Shown: positions 1 through 8,491 of the stretch, in pieces
Position numbering within the stretch: position 1 is the first letter of the stretch
Layout: each line of letters opens with the position of its first letter
Assembly: GCF_026011715.1 (NCBI RefSeq)
Contig: NZ_BRVM01000001.1
Coordinates: forward strand, 196,689 to 260,688
Direction: 5' to 3'
Source: Cytobacillus sp. NCCP-133
GTDB taxonomy: Bacteria; Bacillota; Bacilli; Bacillales; Cytobacillaceae
DNA: 64,000 bases
The notes under the pieces: model-generated
Database searches by the model: none
Seen by the model: the letters and a program-made list of their open reading frames with translations, nothing else
Told to the model about the DNA's origin: nothing
Position numbers and translations under genes: made by a program

Positions 1-973
1 GTCCTGGTATAAATTCCAAAGGAACCTGATAAATGTATGGAGGCCGATTAATCTGTTTTTTTTCGGCAGAACTTAACTCTAGAATTCTGTCAGCCACACC
101 TTTAATAAACTTATGGTGATGACAATGAAGGCACTCACCCTTATCTTCGTCAAACGGGCTATAGCACTCGGAGCAAACGGTTTGATGATATTTTCCAAGC
201 AGCGGATCAAGTCCATAATTCGCCTTAACCTTGCGATTTTCTTTTCCTGCCAAAGCCATTCTAATTTCTTTAAAAGCCGGTTCCTCTATTTCAAGGATTT
301 GATATTCCCTCGCAATTTTTTTAAGAGAATGAGCATCTGAATTAGTTAAAAAGGTATACTTGTTAAGCTCTGCAATTTGATCTGCCATGCTTGTATCAGC
401 ACTTAAACCAAGCTCTATAGCATCAATAAGGTCAGGATCAAAAACTTCAGCAAGAGTCCGCTTCACACCTTTTCCAAATAAACTCTTAAATGGAGTAAAA
501 ACATGGGCAGGAATGAAGAGACCACCAAGTTCTTTAACCTTCTTCTGAAGCACTTTGCCAGAAGCATAAATTCGCTGGGAACTTAATGTAATATTCTTCA
601 GATATCCAGAAAGCCATCCAGAGAACTCTCTCATAACAGGAATAGAGGGAAAGAAACAAAGAACATGAATGGGTCCTTTGCAATTCTCATCATAGATTTC
701 CAGCTCAGAACCAGGAATGATGGTCAAATCGCCATATTGCAGTCCTCCATCTATGTGCTCGACTATAGAACCCTCTTCCATTAGCGCCTCCATTTCGAGG
801 ATGACTTCAGGTGAATGACAATCAATAATGCCGATGATATCCAGCCCTTTTTCATTGCGGGCATGCCTGATAATATTTGTAAAGGTAAGCGATTTAGCAC
901 CCGTTATTTTAACCGGCTTCCCTGTAAAAGTTCGTCCAACATGGATATGAAAATCTGCAAAATACTGTTTCAT
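1..973 (-). CDS. yqxK: Endonuclease Q / YqxK-like protein, 3' end cut by window edge
   Basis: Open reading frame on the minus strand starting with ATG at 973 (MKQYFADFHIHVGRTFTGKP) and still open at base 1, so only about 324 N-terminal residues are visible. The start carries a PHP-type metal motif (DFHIHVG), followed by IGIIDCHSPEVI, FIPAHVFTPFKS and TNSDAHSLKKI, a series of metal-binding His/Asp residues typical of the PHP-domain family that includes YqxK and archaeal endonuclease Q. A Cys cluster (CSECYSPFDEDKGECLHCHH) follows and looks like a zinc ribbon. The gene starts one base after the nudF stop, so translation is probably coupled; no strong SD is present. The position next to nudF is the same as in B. 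subtilis. The exact substrate is inferred from the family. Confidence 0.85.
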   Translation of the reverse strand, partial: MKQYFADFHIHVGRTFTGKPVKITGAKSLTFTNIIRHARNEKGLDIIGIIDCHSPEVILEMEALMEEGSIVEHIDGGLQYGDLTIIPGSELEIYDENCKGPIHVLCFFPSIPVMREFSGWLSGYLKNITLSSQRIYASGKVLQKKVKELGGLFIPAHVFTPFKSLFGKGVKRTLAEVFDPDLIDAIELGLSADTSMADQIAELNKYTFLTNSDAHSLKKIAREYQILEIEEPAFKEIRMALAGKENRKVKANYGLDPLLGKYHQTVCSECYSPFDEDKGECLHCHHHKFIKGVADRILELSSAEKKQINRPPYIYQVPLEFIPG

Positions 974-974
974 T

Positions 975-1526
975 TTATTTTTTCAGCGCCTCTTGTAGCT
1001 GCAAATATTGAATAGCATAAGCTGTTTTTGCATCATAAATCTTTTGCTCCTTTAGTAAATTCAGCGCCTCTCCCAGATTGACTTCTAAAAGGTTTACGAA
1101 CTCATCTTCATCAGGTGAAGCAGCATCCTCTTTTTTTTCTAATCCCTTTGCAATGTAGAGATGAACTAGTTCATCTGCAAAACCAGGAGATGTATAGAAA
1201 GAAATCAGCCATTCCATTTCCTTGCATCCGTATCCTGTTTCTTCTTCAAGTTCCCTTTCTGCACAAACCTGGGAATCCTCCCCTGGCTCGAGCTTTCCAG
1301 CCGGTATTTCAGCAATGATTTTATCCAATGCTTTTCTATATTGTTCAACCATGACAATTTTATTATCATCTGTTACCGCCAAAACGGCTACCGCTCCAGG
1401 ATGCTTAATAATCTCCCGTTTGGAGGTTTTCCCATTGGGGAGCTCAACATCCTCCACCTGCAGGCTAATCACTTTGCCAGTAAAGATTTTCTCTGTTTTC
1501 AGTGTCTTTTCTTCTAGGCGGTTCAT
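975..1526 (-). CDS. nudF: ADP-ribose pyrophosphatase, Nudix family
   Basis: 183-aa Nudix hydrolase that cleaves ADP-ribose to AMP and ribose 5-phosphate in the cytoplasm. The Nudix box is intact around residues 77-99: G-K-L-E-P-G-E then RELEEETGY. The N-terminal strand region TGKVISLQVEDVELPNGK and EIIKHPGAVAVLAV are typical of the NudF (YqkG) group. The ATG start at 1526 has an upstream AGGAGTG with somewhat long spacing. The gene is followed without a gap by yqxK and is divergent from the mciZ-like gene, as in B. subtilis. Length is normal for the family. Confidence 0.93.
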   Translation of the reverse strand: MNRLEEKTLKTEKIFTGKVISLQVEDVELPNGKTSKREIIKHPGAVAVLAVTDDNKIVMVEQYRKALDKIIAEIPAGKLEPGEDSQVCAERELEEETGYGCKEMEWLISFYTSPGFADELVHLYIAKGLEKKEDAASPDEDEFVNLLEVNLGEALNLLKEQKIYDAKTAYAIQYLQLQEALKK

Positions 1527-1545
1527 TGTTTTACAGTCACTCCTA

Positions 1546-1575
1546 TTCTATTCCGATAATGCTTGCTCATACATT
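1546..1575 (+). promoter_or_regulatory. SigE-type promoter candidate for mciZ
   Basis: CATACATT at 1568-1575 matches the SigE -10 consensus (CATACANT). Fifteen bases upstream lies TTCTATT (1546-1552), a partial match to the -35 consensus KMATATT. It ends 29 bases before the TTG start of the mciZ-like gene, consistent with mother-cell expression known for B. subtilis mciZ. The -35 is imperfect. Confidence 0.5.
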
Positions 1576-1604
1576 TTATCATACTTGATAAGGGGGAGTA
1601 TGGG

Positions 1605-1739
1605 TTGAAGGTGTATGTCCACACCAAAGGAATTATATTGACCGGAAGAGCCTGGGAGGTAAGGGAAAAACTAAAGCAATATAGCAAACAGTTTGTTTAT
1701 GTGAAAGACTGGGTTGATTCTAATAAAACAAGAAATTGA
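1605..1739 (+). CDS. mciZ: MciZ-like FtsZ assembly inhibitor peptide
   Basis: A 44-aa peptide beginning at TTG 1605 (MKVYVHTKGIILTGRAWEVR...) and ending in TGA at 1737-1739. A strong GGGGGAG sits at 1592-1598. From memory it matches B. subtilis MciZ across the diagnostic core: a K-G-(I/V)-(I/V)-L-(T/V)-G-(R/K)-A-W-E-(V/I)-R segment, then KLK-x-Y, and finally F-x-YVKDW. It also sits in the same place, divergent from nudF. MciZ is made in the mother cell during sporulation, binds FtsZ and caps filaments, blocking Z-ring formation. The short length and the TTG start make it easy to miss. The identification is by motif and synteny; inhibition of FtsZ by this copy is inferred. Confidence 0.85.
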   Translation: MKVYVHTKGIILTGRAWEVREKLKQYSKQFVYVKDWVDSNKTRN

Positions 1740-1832
1740 AACTTTAATAACCTAATGGCTAATCCTCTTATTTGAGTATGCCTCATTTCTTTCTGTACAA
1801 TAATAGAAAACATTGAAAATGAGGTGGGCGCT

Positions 1833-2756
1833 TTGAAAAAGAGGCAGTTAGGAAAGTCAGATTTATATGTCAGCGAACTCGGGCTTGGATGCATGTCCAT
1901 TGGAACAGACCCTGTCAACGCGCAGGAAATTATTGAGGCCGCACTTGAAGAAGGCATTAATTATTTTGACACAGCCGATTTATACGACTATGGAGAAAAT
2001 GAAAAGCTAGTTGGACAATCCTTAAAGAATGTCCGCGAAAAAGTTATTCTTGCAACCAAAGCCGGAAACCGGTGGAATGAGCAAAACGATGGCTGGAGCT
2101 GGGATCCCTCCAAAAGTCATATTAAACAAGCAGTCAAAGGAAGTCTGAAAAGGCTTGGCACAGATTATATCGATTTATATCAGCTCCATGGCGGCACGAT
2201 AAACGATCCAATTGATGAAACCATTGAAGCATTCGAAGAGCTGAAGGAAGAGGGTTTCATCCGCCACTATGGAATCTCCTCCGTTCGCCCAAATGTCATT
2301 CGAGAATATGCATCAAGATCTTCCATTGTTTCGGTGATGATGCAATACAGCATTCTGGATCGGCGCCCTGAAGAGGATGCTCTTCCCCTCCTTGATAGCA
2401 AGGGAGTTGATGTTGTTGCGAGAGGACCGCTTGCCAAAGGGTTGCTGAGTGAAAAAATGCTGGATAAAGCATCTGATTCCATAAAAGAAAAAGGATATTT
2501 GGATTACAGCTATTCTGAGCTGGAAAAAACCATTAAAGGGATTAGAGAACAGTTATCAGACAATCGGTCCATGACCGAGGCGGCCTTTCAGTTCTGCTTG
2601 GCAAACCCCACTGTTTCTTCTGTCGTCGCCGGCGCCAGCCGTCCTGAACAGATAAGAGAGAATGCAAAAGCAGCCAAAGCAAACCCTCTTACAGAAAATG
2701 AATTTTCCATTATTAGAGCAATTGCAAAACAGAACACATATCAGCAGCATAGATAA
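1833..2756 (+). CDS. yqkF: Aldo/keto reductase YqkF
   Basis: 307-aa NADPH-dependent oxidoreductase of the aldo/keto reductase superfamily. It shows YFDTADLYDYGENEKLVG (catalytic Asp and Tyr), VILATKAG (catalytic Lys), YIDLYQLHGG (His) and a C-terminal cofactor region SSVVAGASRPEQI. I place the start at TTG 1833 because GAGGTGG (1821-1827) is the SD; the in-frame GTG at 1824 lies inside that SD. The first residues are then MKKRQLGKSDLYVSELGLG, the usual beginning of the family. The true substrate is unknown. A terminator follows directly. Confidence 0.9.
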   Translation: MKKRQLGKSDLYVSELGLGCMSIGTDPVNAQEIIEAALEEGINYFDTADLYDYGENEKLVGQSLKNVREKVILATKAGNRWNEQNDGWSWDPSKSHIKQAVKGSLKRLGTDYIDLYQLHGGTINDPIDETIEAFEELKEEGFIRHYGISSVRPNVIREYASRSSIVSVMMQYSILDRRPEEDALPLLDSKGVDVVARGPLAKGLLSEKMLDKASDSIKEKGYLDYSYSELEKTIKGIREQLSDNRSMTEAAFQFCLANPTVSSVVAGASRPEQIRENAKAAKANPLTENEFSIIRAIAKQNTYQQHR

Positions 2757-2771
2757 TAAGCCAAATACTAA

Positions 2772-2795
2772 AAGGGCTGACGAAAGTCAGCCCTT
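2772..2795. terminator. Bidirectional intrinsic terminator between yqkF and the membrane protein gene
   Basis: Perfect 10-bp stem AAGGGCTGAC / GTCAGCCCTT with a GAAA tetraloop. It lies between the convergent ends of yqkF (2756) and the minus-strand gene (2794), so it can serve both. Confidence 0.8.
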
Positions 2796-3516
2796 AAATC
2801 AGCATTAAAATAATAGTATAGCCAGCTGCACCAGCAATAAACGCTCCGAAATTGCTTTCCCTTCCCTCCGGAAGTTCCTCCTTCAGAACATTTAAAATTA
2901 CTCCTCCAGCCAAAACGGAGAATAAAAAGGCAATGATCATGTCGCTTACTTCTGTTAAAATTCCGATTAACCAGCCATACAGTACTGATAGACTAAGAAC
3001 CCAGCGTCCATATTGATCATAAACCCGTTTATGCGATTGCCTCAGGCCGTGATCATTAGAAATAAAATGAACAGCGAGCGCAATAAAATACATTAGCCAT
3101 TCCTTCATACTTTCAAATTCACCATGTATGAGCAGATAGCCAATAAGCATATTGTATAGAAAGAATGCAGACATATGGAGCAAGAAAAGACCTGCAGACG
3201 TTTCCCCTTTGACTCCTTTTTGAGAATGTTTCACTGCTTTTTCTATCCCATAAAAAGTGCAAAGGCCAAACATTGCAAAAATATATACATGACTATCAAG
3301 GTATCGGAAGAACTCAGACATGCCTGTTCCTTCAATATTTTCCTGATGCTCTTTTAACTCAGGAAGGATGTGAACAAATACATATGCAACAGAAATTCCA
3401 CTGGCCACCGATAAAAGCCCGCTTCTTGGGATATACGTCAGGAATTTCATATACTTTGAAGTAAAGTGAACAACTGCAAAACCGAGAGCAAGTATAAAGC
3501 TTAAAAAAGAATACAT
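2794..3516 (-). CDS. Polytopic membrane protein, ZIP-like
   Basis: 240 aa with about seven to eight hydrophobic segments (roughly residues 2-20, 32-52, 72-90, 106-126, 136-152, 168-186, 188-206 and 222-240). Polar residues inside membrane segments include VHILPEL in the second and AVHFISNDHGLR near the fifth. This His/Glu pattern recalls ZIP-type metal permeases, but the canonical HNxxDG/HExPHE pair is not clearly present. I would therefore call it only ZIP-like and not assign zinc transport. An SD-like GGGAG precedes ATG 3516. It ends in the shared terminator with yqkF. I know no B. subtilis counterpart at this position. Confidence 0.6.
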   Translation of the reverse strand: MYSFLSFILALGFAVVHFTSKYMKFLTYIPRSGLLSVASGISVAYVFVHILPELKEHQENIEGTGMSEFFRYLDSHVYIFAMFGLCTFYGIEKAVKHSQKGVKGETSAGLFLLHMSAFFLYNMLIGYLLIHGEFESMKEWLMYFIALAVHFISNDHGLRQSHKRVYDQYGRWVLSLSVLYGWLIGILTEVSDMIIAFLFSVLAGGVILNVLKEELPEGRESNFGAFIAGAAGYTIILMLI

Positions 3517-3652
3517 GGAACAACTCCCATCTTTTTTATTACTCTTTGCCCTCGGCTGCTTTTTGTGAAACTTGTTTTCATTATTGGCTCTTGTCCAATT
3601 GACTGTTTTCCTTATAAATACTTTAGAAAAGGATTAAACTTTACGAAATCTT

Positions 3653-3898
3653 TTATTTGAACTCTTTCCAGTTAAGGTTACTTTCTCCCAGCAATTCTTC
3701 GAAGCTTTTATTCTTTTCCCGCAGCCTTCTTTCCTCTCTCTTTCTGCGTTCTTCTTCTTCCTTATGCTTATCTTCAGCTGCCTTTAATTCCTGCTTTTTA
3801 CCCTTCAATTGTTCCATTAGATCCTGGTTTAGCATATCACCAAGTGTAAGGCCCTTCTCTTCTTTCTTGGGCTGGGAATGCTGTTTTTTTCTTTTCAT
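3653..3898 (-). CDS. yqkE: YqkE family small charged protein
   Basis: 81-aa, very hydrophilic protein. An N-terminal MKRKK and a conserved GLTLGDMLNQDLMEQLK block precede a long Lys/Glu/Arg-rich helix (about residues 36-68) that is probably a coiled coil, then SFEELLGESNLNWKEFK. Composition and position near yqkF fit B. subtilis YqkE. Function is unknown in any organism I know. SD GAGGGGA precedes ATG 3898. Confidence 0.8.
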   Translation of the reverse strand: MKRKKQHSQPKKEEKGLTLGDMLNQDLMEQLKGKKQELKAAEDKHKEEEERRKREERRLREKNKSFEELLGESNLNWKEFK

Positions 3899-3981
3899 AA
3901 TATCCCCTCGTCAACTATTTTTGCCATTCATTATAACATACACAATCTTTAAGGGCAGTATAGCCTGATTTGCTTTCAATC

Positions 3982-4353
3982 TTATGTCAAAAATTCCAAA
4001 AATTCGATTCTGTTTCCGAATGGATCCTCTGTAAAGAATCGATTCCTGCCATCAATTGGAGCTTCTTCCTTTATGGGGGCTTCACATTGCTGGAGATTGA
4101 TTTTTAACTCTTCAAGATTTTCTACAACAAAACCAGGATGAGCCTTTTTCGCAGGCGAAAAGTCTTCCTGTACACCAATATGGATTTCCTGATCACCGCA
4201 GATAAACCAGCAGCCGCCGCGCTTTTGCAGATTTTCCGGTTTAGGGATTTCCTTAAGGCCCAGCAATACACCATAAAATTTCCTTGCCTGCTCCTCGCAT
4301 CCCTGGGGTGCAGCCAGCTGGATATGATCAATTCCTTTAAGTGAGAAACGCAT
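3982..4353 (-). CDS. VOC (glyoxalase/bleomycin resistance) fold protein
   Basis: 123-aa single-module vicinal-oxygen-chelate protein. It opens with GIDHIQLAAPQGCEEQARKFYGVLLGLKEIPKP, has an inner His strand (QEIHIGVQEDF) and closes with RNRFFTEDPFGNRIEFLEF. The His, His and Glu positions expected for the metal site are present. Such small VOC proteins act as lyases, epimerases or antibiotic-binding proteins; nothing here decides which. SD AGAGG lies upstream of ATG 4353. It lies just downstream of the scoAB terminator, so it is a separate unit. Confidence 0.75.
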   Translation of the reverse strand: MRFSLKGIDHIQLAAPQGCEEQARKFYGVLLGLKEIPKPENLQKRGGCWFICGDQEIHIGVQEDFSPAKKAHPGFVVENLEELKINLQQCEAPIKEEAPIDGRNRFFTEDPFGNRIEFLEFLT

Positions 4354-4380
4354 TTTTTTCCTCTTTTCTCTTTATAATAA

Positions 4381-4408
4381 GGAAAAGCACAGCTTATGTA
4401 GCTGTACT
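4381..4408 (-). terminator. Terminator of the thiolase-scoAB operon
   Basis: On the minus strand AGTACAGCT and AGCTGTGCT form a 9-bp stem with one mismatch and a 5-base loop, followed by TTTTCC. It lies 14 bases past the scoB stop. Confidence 0.65.
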
Positions 4409-4421
4409 CTTCTTAATGGCA

Positions 4422-5090
4422 TTAATAGGCATCTGTTATTACATTTTTGTCAACCTGCAATTCCGGCTCTGTTGAATTGATCACATCATCAACAGTAAAG
4501 CCTTTTGCTACTTCGAGAAGCTTTAGTCCTGAATCGGTTACATCGATGACTGCCCGCTCAGTTATAATCCGATCGACAACAGTTTTTCCTGTTAAAGGTA
4601 GGCTGCATTCTTTAAGGATTTTAGAATCGCCACTTTTATTCGTATGATCCATAATGACAATAATTTTATTTGCTCCATGAACAAGATCCATCGCTCCGCC
4701 CATTCCCTTGATCATCTTTCCAGGAATCATCCAGTTTGCCAGATCACCTTTTTCGGAGACTTCCATTCCCCCCAGAATGGCAATGTTTACATGTCCTCCC
4801 CTGATCATGGCAAATGATTCGGCACTGTCGAAATAGGAAGATCCCGGAATGGTCGTAACTGTCTCTTTTCCAGCATTAATAAGATCTGGATCTACTTCGT
4901 CTTCTGCAGGATATGGCCCGATGCCAAGCAAGCCATTTTCCGATTGCAAAACTACTTGCTTATTATCTGAAATATAATTTGCAACCAATGTCGGCATGCC
5001 AATTCCCAAATTCACGTAAAAGCCATTCTCAATTTCCTTTTCAGCACGTCTTGCTATTTTCTCCCGCACCGCCGCTTTATCGTTACTCAT
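4422..5090 (-). CDS. scoB: 3-oxoacid CoA-transferase subunit B
   Basis: 222-aa beta subunit of succinyl-CoA:3-oxoacid CoA-transferase, which moves CoA from succinyl-CoA to acetoacetate in the cytoplasm. It begins [26 protein letters not shown] and carries the catalytic glutamate in [14 protein letters not shown], followed by [27 protein letters not shown], all hallmarks of the B subunit. Length is normal. SD AAAGGAG precedes ATG 5090. The gene lies 27 bases after scoA and just before a terminator. Downstream of thiolase and opposite HMG-CoA lyase, it probably activates acetoacetate made from leucine. Confidence 0.92.
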   Translation of the reverse strand: MSNDKAAVREKIARRAEKEIENGFYVNLGIGMPTLVANYISDNKQVVLQSENGLLGIGPYPAEDEVDPDLINAGKETVTTIPGSSYFDSAESFAMIRGGHVNIAILGGMEVSEKGDLANWMIPGKMIKGMGGAMDLVHGANKIIVIMDHTNKSGDSKILKECSLPLTGKTVVDRIITERAVIDVTDSGLKLLEVAKGFTVDDVINSTEPELQVDKNVITDAY

Positions 5091-5117
5091 GACATTCTCT
5101 CCTTTCGTATCTGCTCT

Positions 5118-5807
5118 TTATTTCTTAACAGTCAGTCTCTCAATGCGCTTTTCCTGTTTTCCTTCAATCAATGTTTGTACGTAGATGCTTGGTGTATGGA
5201 TATAATTTGGATCCAATTCACCAATTTCACAAAGAGTTTCCACTTCCGCAATCGTCACTTTCCCAGCTGCTGCAATCATGGGGTTAAAATTCCTTGCAGT
5301 TTTGTGATACACGAGATTCCCCATCTTATCGCCTCTCCACGCTCTAACCAGGCTAAAGTCTGCCTTAAGCGCTTCTTCCAGAAGGTATTCTTTTCCGTCA
5401 AATACCTTTGTTTCTTTTCCCTCGGCAATCGGTGTTCCCACTCCGGCCGGCGTATAGAAAGCCGGGATTCCTGCACCGCCCGCACGGATTTTTTCTGCAA
5501 GTGTTCCCTGAGGAAGCAGTTCAACTTCAATTTCCCCTGACAGCACCTGTCTTTCAAACTCTTTGTTTTCGCCGACATATGAACCGACCATTTTTTTGAT
5601 CTGCTTGTTTTTTAACAGCAATCCAAGTCCCCAATCGTCAACACCGCAGTTATTTGAGATAACTGTAAGATCTTTTACTCCTTTATCCACTAGAGCAAGG
5701 ATGAGGTTCTCCGGTATGCCGCAAAGCCCAAAACCTCCGACCATTAGGATAGCCCCATCGTGAATATCTTGAACCGCTTCACTGAAGGAAGTACAAATTT
5801 TCTTCAC
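5118..5807 (-). CDS. scoA: 3-oxoacid CoA-transferase subunit A
   Basis: 229-aa alpha subunit partnering ScoB. It carries the CoA-binding glycine loop [14 protein letters not shown] near the N-terminus, then [15 protein letters not shown] and [41 protein letters not shown], as expected for family I CoA-transferase A subunits. I choose GTG 5807: an AAAGGAG SD lies 9 bases upstream, and the longer reading from ATG 5825 would run through that SD. It is followed by scoB after 27 bases and preceded by thiolase, giving one operon. Confidence 0.92.
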   Translation of the reverse strand: MKKICTSFSEAVQDIHDGAILMVGGFGLCGIPENLILALVDKGVKDLTVISNNCGVDDWGLGLLLKNKQIKKMVGSYVGENKEFERQVLSGEIEVELLPQGTLAEKIRAGGAGIPAFYTPAGVGTPIAEGKETKVFDGKEYLLEEALKADFSLVRAWRGDKMGNLVYHKTARNFNPMIAAAGKVTIAEVETLCEIGELDPNYIHTPSIYVQTLIEGKQEKRIERLTVKK

Positions 5808-5865
5808 TTCAATCACTCCTTTCATTGAATTACGTATTTTTTGCTATTCATTTACTTTTCAAGAC

Positions 5866-7056
5866 TTATTGTGCAAGCTCCACCACAGTGGCTACCCCTT
5901 GTCCTCCTCCAATGCAAAGAGTTGCAAGGCCTTTCTTCGCCTGTCTTTTATGCATTTCATGAATCAGGGTTACAAGGATTCTCGCTCCGCTTGCGCCGAT
6001 TGGATGACCAAGCGCAATGGCGCCGCCATTAACATTCAATATCTCTTTGTTAAAACGAAGCTCTCGATCAACAGCAAGCGATTGGGCTGCGAATGCTTCA
6101 TTGGCTTCGATCAGCTCCAGCTCATCCATTGAAACAGCAGCCTTTTCAAGCGCTTTTTTCACTGCTGCGACAGGGCCAATTCCCATAATGCTTGGGTCTA
6201 CACCGGCACTTGCATTTCCCTTAATCGTAACTAATGCCTTAAGTCCCAGTTCTTCGGCTTTCTCACTGCTCATAACAAGCAATACAGCTGCACCGTCATT
6301 TATTCCTGAGGCATTGCCGGCTGTTACACTGCCGTCTTTTTTAAATGCCGGGCGAAGGCCTGCGAGTTTGTCCGCAGTGGTCCCTTTTTTCGGATATTCA
6401 TCTGTATCAAAAACAATTGGTTCCCCTTTTCGCTGAGGAATTTCCACTGGAACAATTTCATCCTTGAATTTGCCTTCTTCAATCGCATTTGCCGCTTTTT
6501 CCTGGCTGGCCGCAGCAAACTCATCCTGCTCTTCCCGGCTTAAATCATATTTAGAGCAAAGATTTTCGGCAGTTACTCCCATATGGTAATCATTGAAGGC
6601 ACACCAAAGCCCGTCAGAAATCATTGAATCAACTAGCTTTTGATCCCCCATTTTAAAGCCATTCCGTGCATTTTTCAGTATGTAAGGCGCCTGGCTCATA
6701 TTTTCCATCCCGCCGGCTACAACAACTTCTGCATCTCCTGCGATAATCGCCTGTGCAGCCAAGTGGACTGCTTTCAGCCCTGAGCCGCAAACCTTATTGA
6801 TCGTCATTGCGGAAACGCTTTCAGGAAGACCCGCTCTAAGAGCAGCCTGCCTTGCAGGATTCTGGCCAAGCCCTGCCTGCAGTACATTTCCAAGGATTAC
6901 TTCATCTATTTGCTCCGGTTTTACACCTGCTTTCTCAAGAGCTCCTTTTATTGCAATTGCACCTAGATCGGGAGCAGATACATCTTTAAGGCTTCCATTA
7001 AAACTTCCGATTGCTGTCCGGACAGCGCTGACTATTACAACTTCTGTTTGTGCCAT
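5866..7056 (-). CDS. Acetyl-CoA C-acetyltransferase (thiolase)
   Basis: 396-aa thiolase catalysing reversible cleavage of acetoacetyl-CoA to two acetyl-CoA. The nucleophilic Cys is in [11 protein letters not shown], the active-site His in [12 protein letters not shown], and the second Cys in LCIGGGQG. Start chosen at ATG 7056 ([19 protein letters not shown]), which has GGAAAGGA upstream and gives the usual family length; the ATG at 7074 has no SD. It heads the thl-scoA-scoB operon and is divergent from HMG-CoA lyase across an interval with a cre-like palindrome. A biosynthetic role is possible, but the neighbours favour ketone-body/leucine degradation. Confidence 0.93.
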   Translation of the reverse strand: MAQTEVVIVSAVRTAIGSFNGSLKDVSAPDLGAIAIKGALEKAGVKPEQIDEVILGNVLQAGLGQNPARQAALRAGLPESVSAMTINKVCGSGLKAVHLAAQAIIAGDAEVVVAGGMENMSQAPYILKNARNGFKMGDQKLVDSMISDGLWCAFNDYHMGVTAENLCSKYDLSREEQDEFAAASQEKAANAIEEGKFKDEIVPVEIPQRKGEPIVFDTDEYPKKGTTADKLAGLRPAFKKDGSVTAGNASGINDGAAVLLVMSSEKAEELGLKALVTIKGNASAGVDPSIMGIGPVAAVKKALEKAAVSMDELELIEANEAFAAQSLAVDRELRFNKEILNVNGGAIALGHPIGASGARILVTLIHEMHKRQAKKGLATLCIGGGQGVATVVELAQ

Positions 7057-7208
7057 CTCTCTCATCCTTTCCAAAACATCTCACCTGCTTATATTCGCGC
7101 AAAGTCTCAAAACTCCTTTTATTTTGTCAAAATTTCTATTATTCTTGCATTCCAAAAACCTTTCCTAATACAATTGCATTAAGCAATTGGTATAAATCAA
7201 CTCATTCA

Positions 7209-7222
7209 AGTAAGCGCTTACG
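7209..7222. promoter_or_regulatory. cre-like palindrome (CcpA site)
   Basis: AGTAAGCGCTTACG, with a perfect 12-bp dyad GTAAGCGCTTAC at 7210-7221, matches the core of the Bacillus cre consensus TGWAARCGYTWNCW at all positions but the first and last. It lies in the divergent region, 37 bases upstream of the hmgL start and about 150 bases from the thiolase start, where CcpA could repress either promoter under glucose. Confidence 0.6.
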
Positions 7223-7258
7223 ATGCACGTTAAAAAATATGTGACGGGAGAGGAAAAC

Positions 7259-8176
7259 ATGATGCTTGGATTGCCTGAAAAAGTAACAATAATCGAGGTT
7301 GGCCCTCGCGATGGGCTTCAAAACGAAAAATCATTTGTACCGACAGAAGTAAAGAAAGAGTTTATCAAAAACCTGAAAAATGCCGGCTTGACGGAAATGG
7401 AGTTATCTTCCTTTGTTTCGCCGAAATGGGTTCCTCAAATGGGCGATGCGGCTGAGATTGTTGCAGATTGTCTTGACGGAGATACAAGGAATATTGTGCT
7501 TGCTCCAAACCGAAAAGGAATTGACAGGGTATATATGACAGATTGCAAAGCAGTCGCTGTGTTCGTTGGGGTAAGCAATACGTTCAATAAGAAGAACATC
7601 AATAAAACCACTGAGGAAAGCATGGCGGAGTTAAAGCCGATTATCGGAGAGCTGAAAGCAAAAGACTATTTCGTCCGTGCCTGCATCTCAACAGCCTTTT
7701 ATTGTCCTTACGAAGGCGAAGTAAACCCTGATGATACAATTGCACTATGCCGGGAATTTGTGGAGGCTGGCGCTGATGAACTAAGCGTAGCAGATACAAT
7801 TGGCATGGCTGCTCCGCATGAATCTTACGGACTTTTTTCCCGTTTAAAAACAGAGTTTCCAAATACGCTTTTGACCGCACATTTCCACGACACAAGAAAA
7901 ATGGCCCTGACAAATATTTTTGCAGCATTACAGGCTGGTGTTGACCGATTTGATACATCAGCTGGCGGACTTGGCGGATGCCCATTTGCTCCAGGTGCTG
8001 CCGGAAATGCAGCTACAGAGGATGTTGTTTATATGCTTGAGCGAATCGGAATTGTGACTAATGTTGATCTCGATCAATTAGTGGAGGCTGTTAAGATTGT
8101 TGAGCCTCATCTATCGCGGCCAATTGAAAGCACTTATTACCGTTTGAATGCCCAAACAGTCAATAGCAAAAGTTAA
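7259..8176 (+). CDS. hmgL: Hydroxymethylglutaryl-CoA lyase
   Basis: 305-aa TIM-barrel lyase splitting HMG-CoA into acetoacetate and acetyl-CoA, the last step of leucine breakdown. It shows the metal/substrate motif VGPRDGLQNEKS, the HFHDT metal-ligand His pair (AHFHDTRKMAL), and the signature AGGLGGCPFAPGAAGN with the catalytic Cys. Start is ATG 7259, preceded by GGGAGAGG at 7245-7252; the in-frame ATG at 7223 lacks an SD and gives an atypical leader. The acetoacetate product is the substrate of the divergent scoAB-thiolase operon. B. subtilis YngG is a relative, but in B. subtilis it lies elsewhere. Confidence 0.93.
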   Translation: MMLGLPEKVTIIEVGPRDGLQNEKSFVPTEVKKEFIKNLKNAGLTEMELSSFVSPKWVPQMGDAAEIVADCLDGDTRNIVLAPNRKGIDRVYMTDCKAVAVFVGVSNTFNKKNINKTTEESMAELKPIIGELKAKDYFVRACISTAFYCPYEGEVNPDDTIALCREFVEAGADELSVADTIGMAAPHESYGLFSRLKTEFPNTLLTAHFHDTRKMALTNIFAALQAGVDRFDTSAGGLGGCPFAPGAAGNAATEDVVYMLERIGIVTNVDLDQLVEAVKIVEPHLSRPIESTYYRLNAQTVNSKS

Positions 8177-8335
8177 GCTTTCTGATCTTGCTCAAAATGG
8201 ACATGTATCTTTGGCGATGAATAAAGGATTCCTTCTTAAAGCATCTTATTAGATGAAGGCCCAAGCTCCACTCTGGGGATATCATCTTACAGCCTGAGAG
8301 ATGGACGTCTATTTTAGAAGGGGGATAAAGAAAAA

Positions 8336-8467
8336 ATGAGCCAAAAGCGAGATAAAGGATACAGCCAGAAAGGAAAACCCAATTCGGATACAGTAAGCCA
8401 GACAATCGCTGCAGAAGAATTGGAAAAAGCCATTCATCCGACTAAAAGACAGAATTCCAAGCAATAA
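8336..8467 (+). CDS. Small hydrophilic protein, unrecognised
   Basis: 43 codons (MSQKRDKGYSQKGKPNSDTV...), rich in Lys, Gln and Ser, no Cys, no hydrophobic segment. An AGGGGG lies upstream with long spacing (about 11 bases), and a good intrinsic terminator begins right at the stop, which supports it as a real short transcript. The composition resembles small acid-soluble or other small sporulation-linked proteins of Bacilli, but I do not recognise a family. Confidence 0.55.
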   Translation: MSQKRDKGYSQKGKPNSDTVSQTIAAEELEKAIHPTKRQNSKQ

Positions 8468-8491
8468 GCCGCCTTGATGCGGCTTTTTTTT
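8468..8491 (+). terminator. Terminator of the small gene
   Basis: GCCGC, six-base loop CTTGAT, GCGGC, then eight T. It starts one base after the stop of the 43-codon gene. Confidence 0.8.

Noticed and set aside
1222..1608. 128-codon plus-strand frame
   Set aside because: Antisense shadow of nudF, whose Nudix motif is decisive.
8160..8405. 81-codon minus-strand frame
   Set aside because: Overlaps the hmgL end and the small plus-strand gene, no SD, no recognisable domain.
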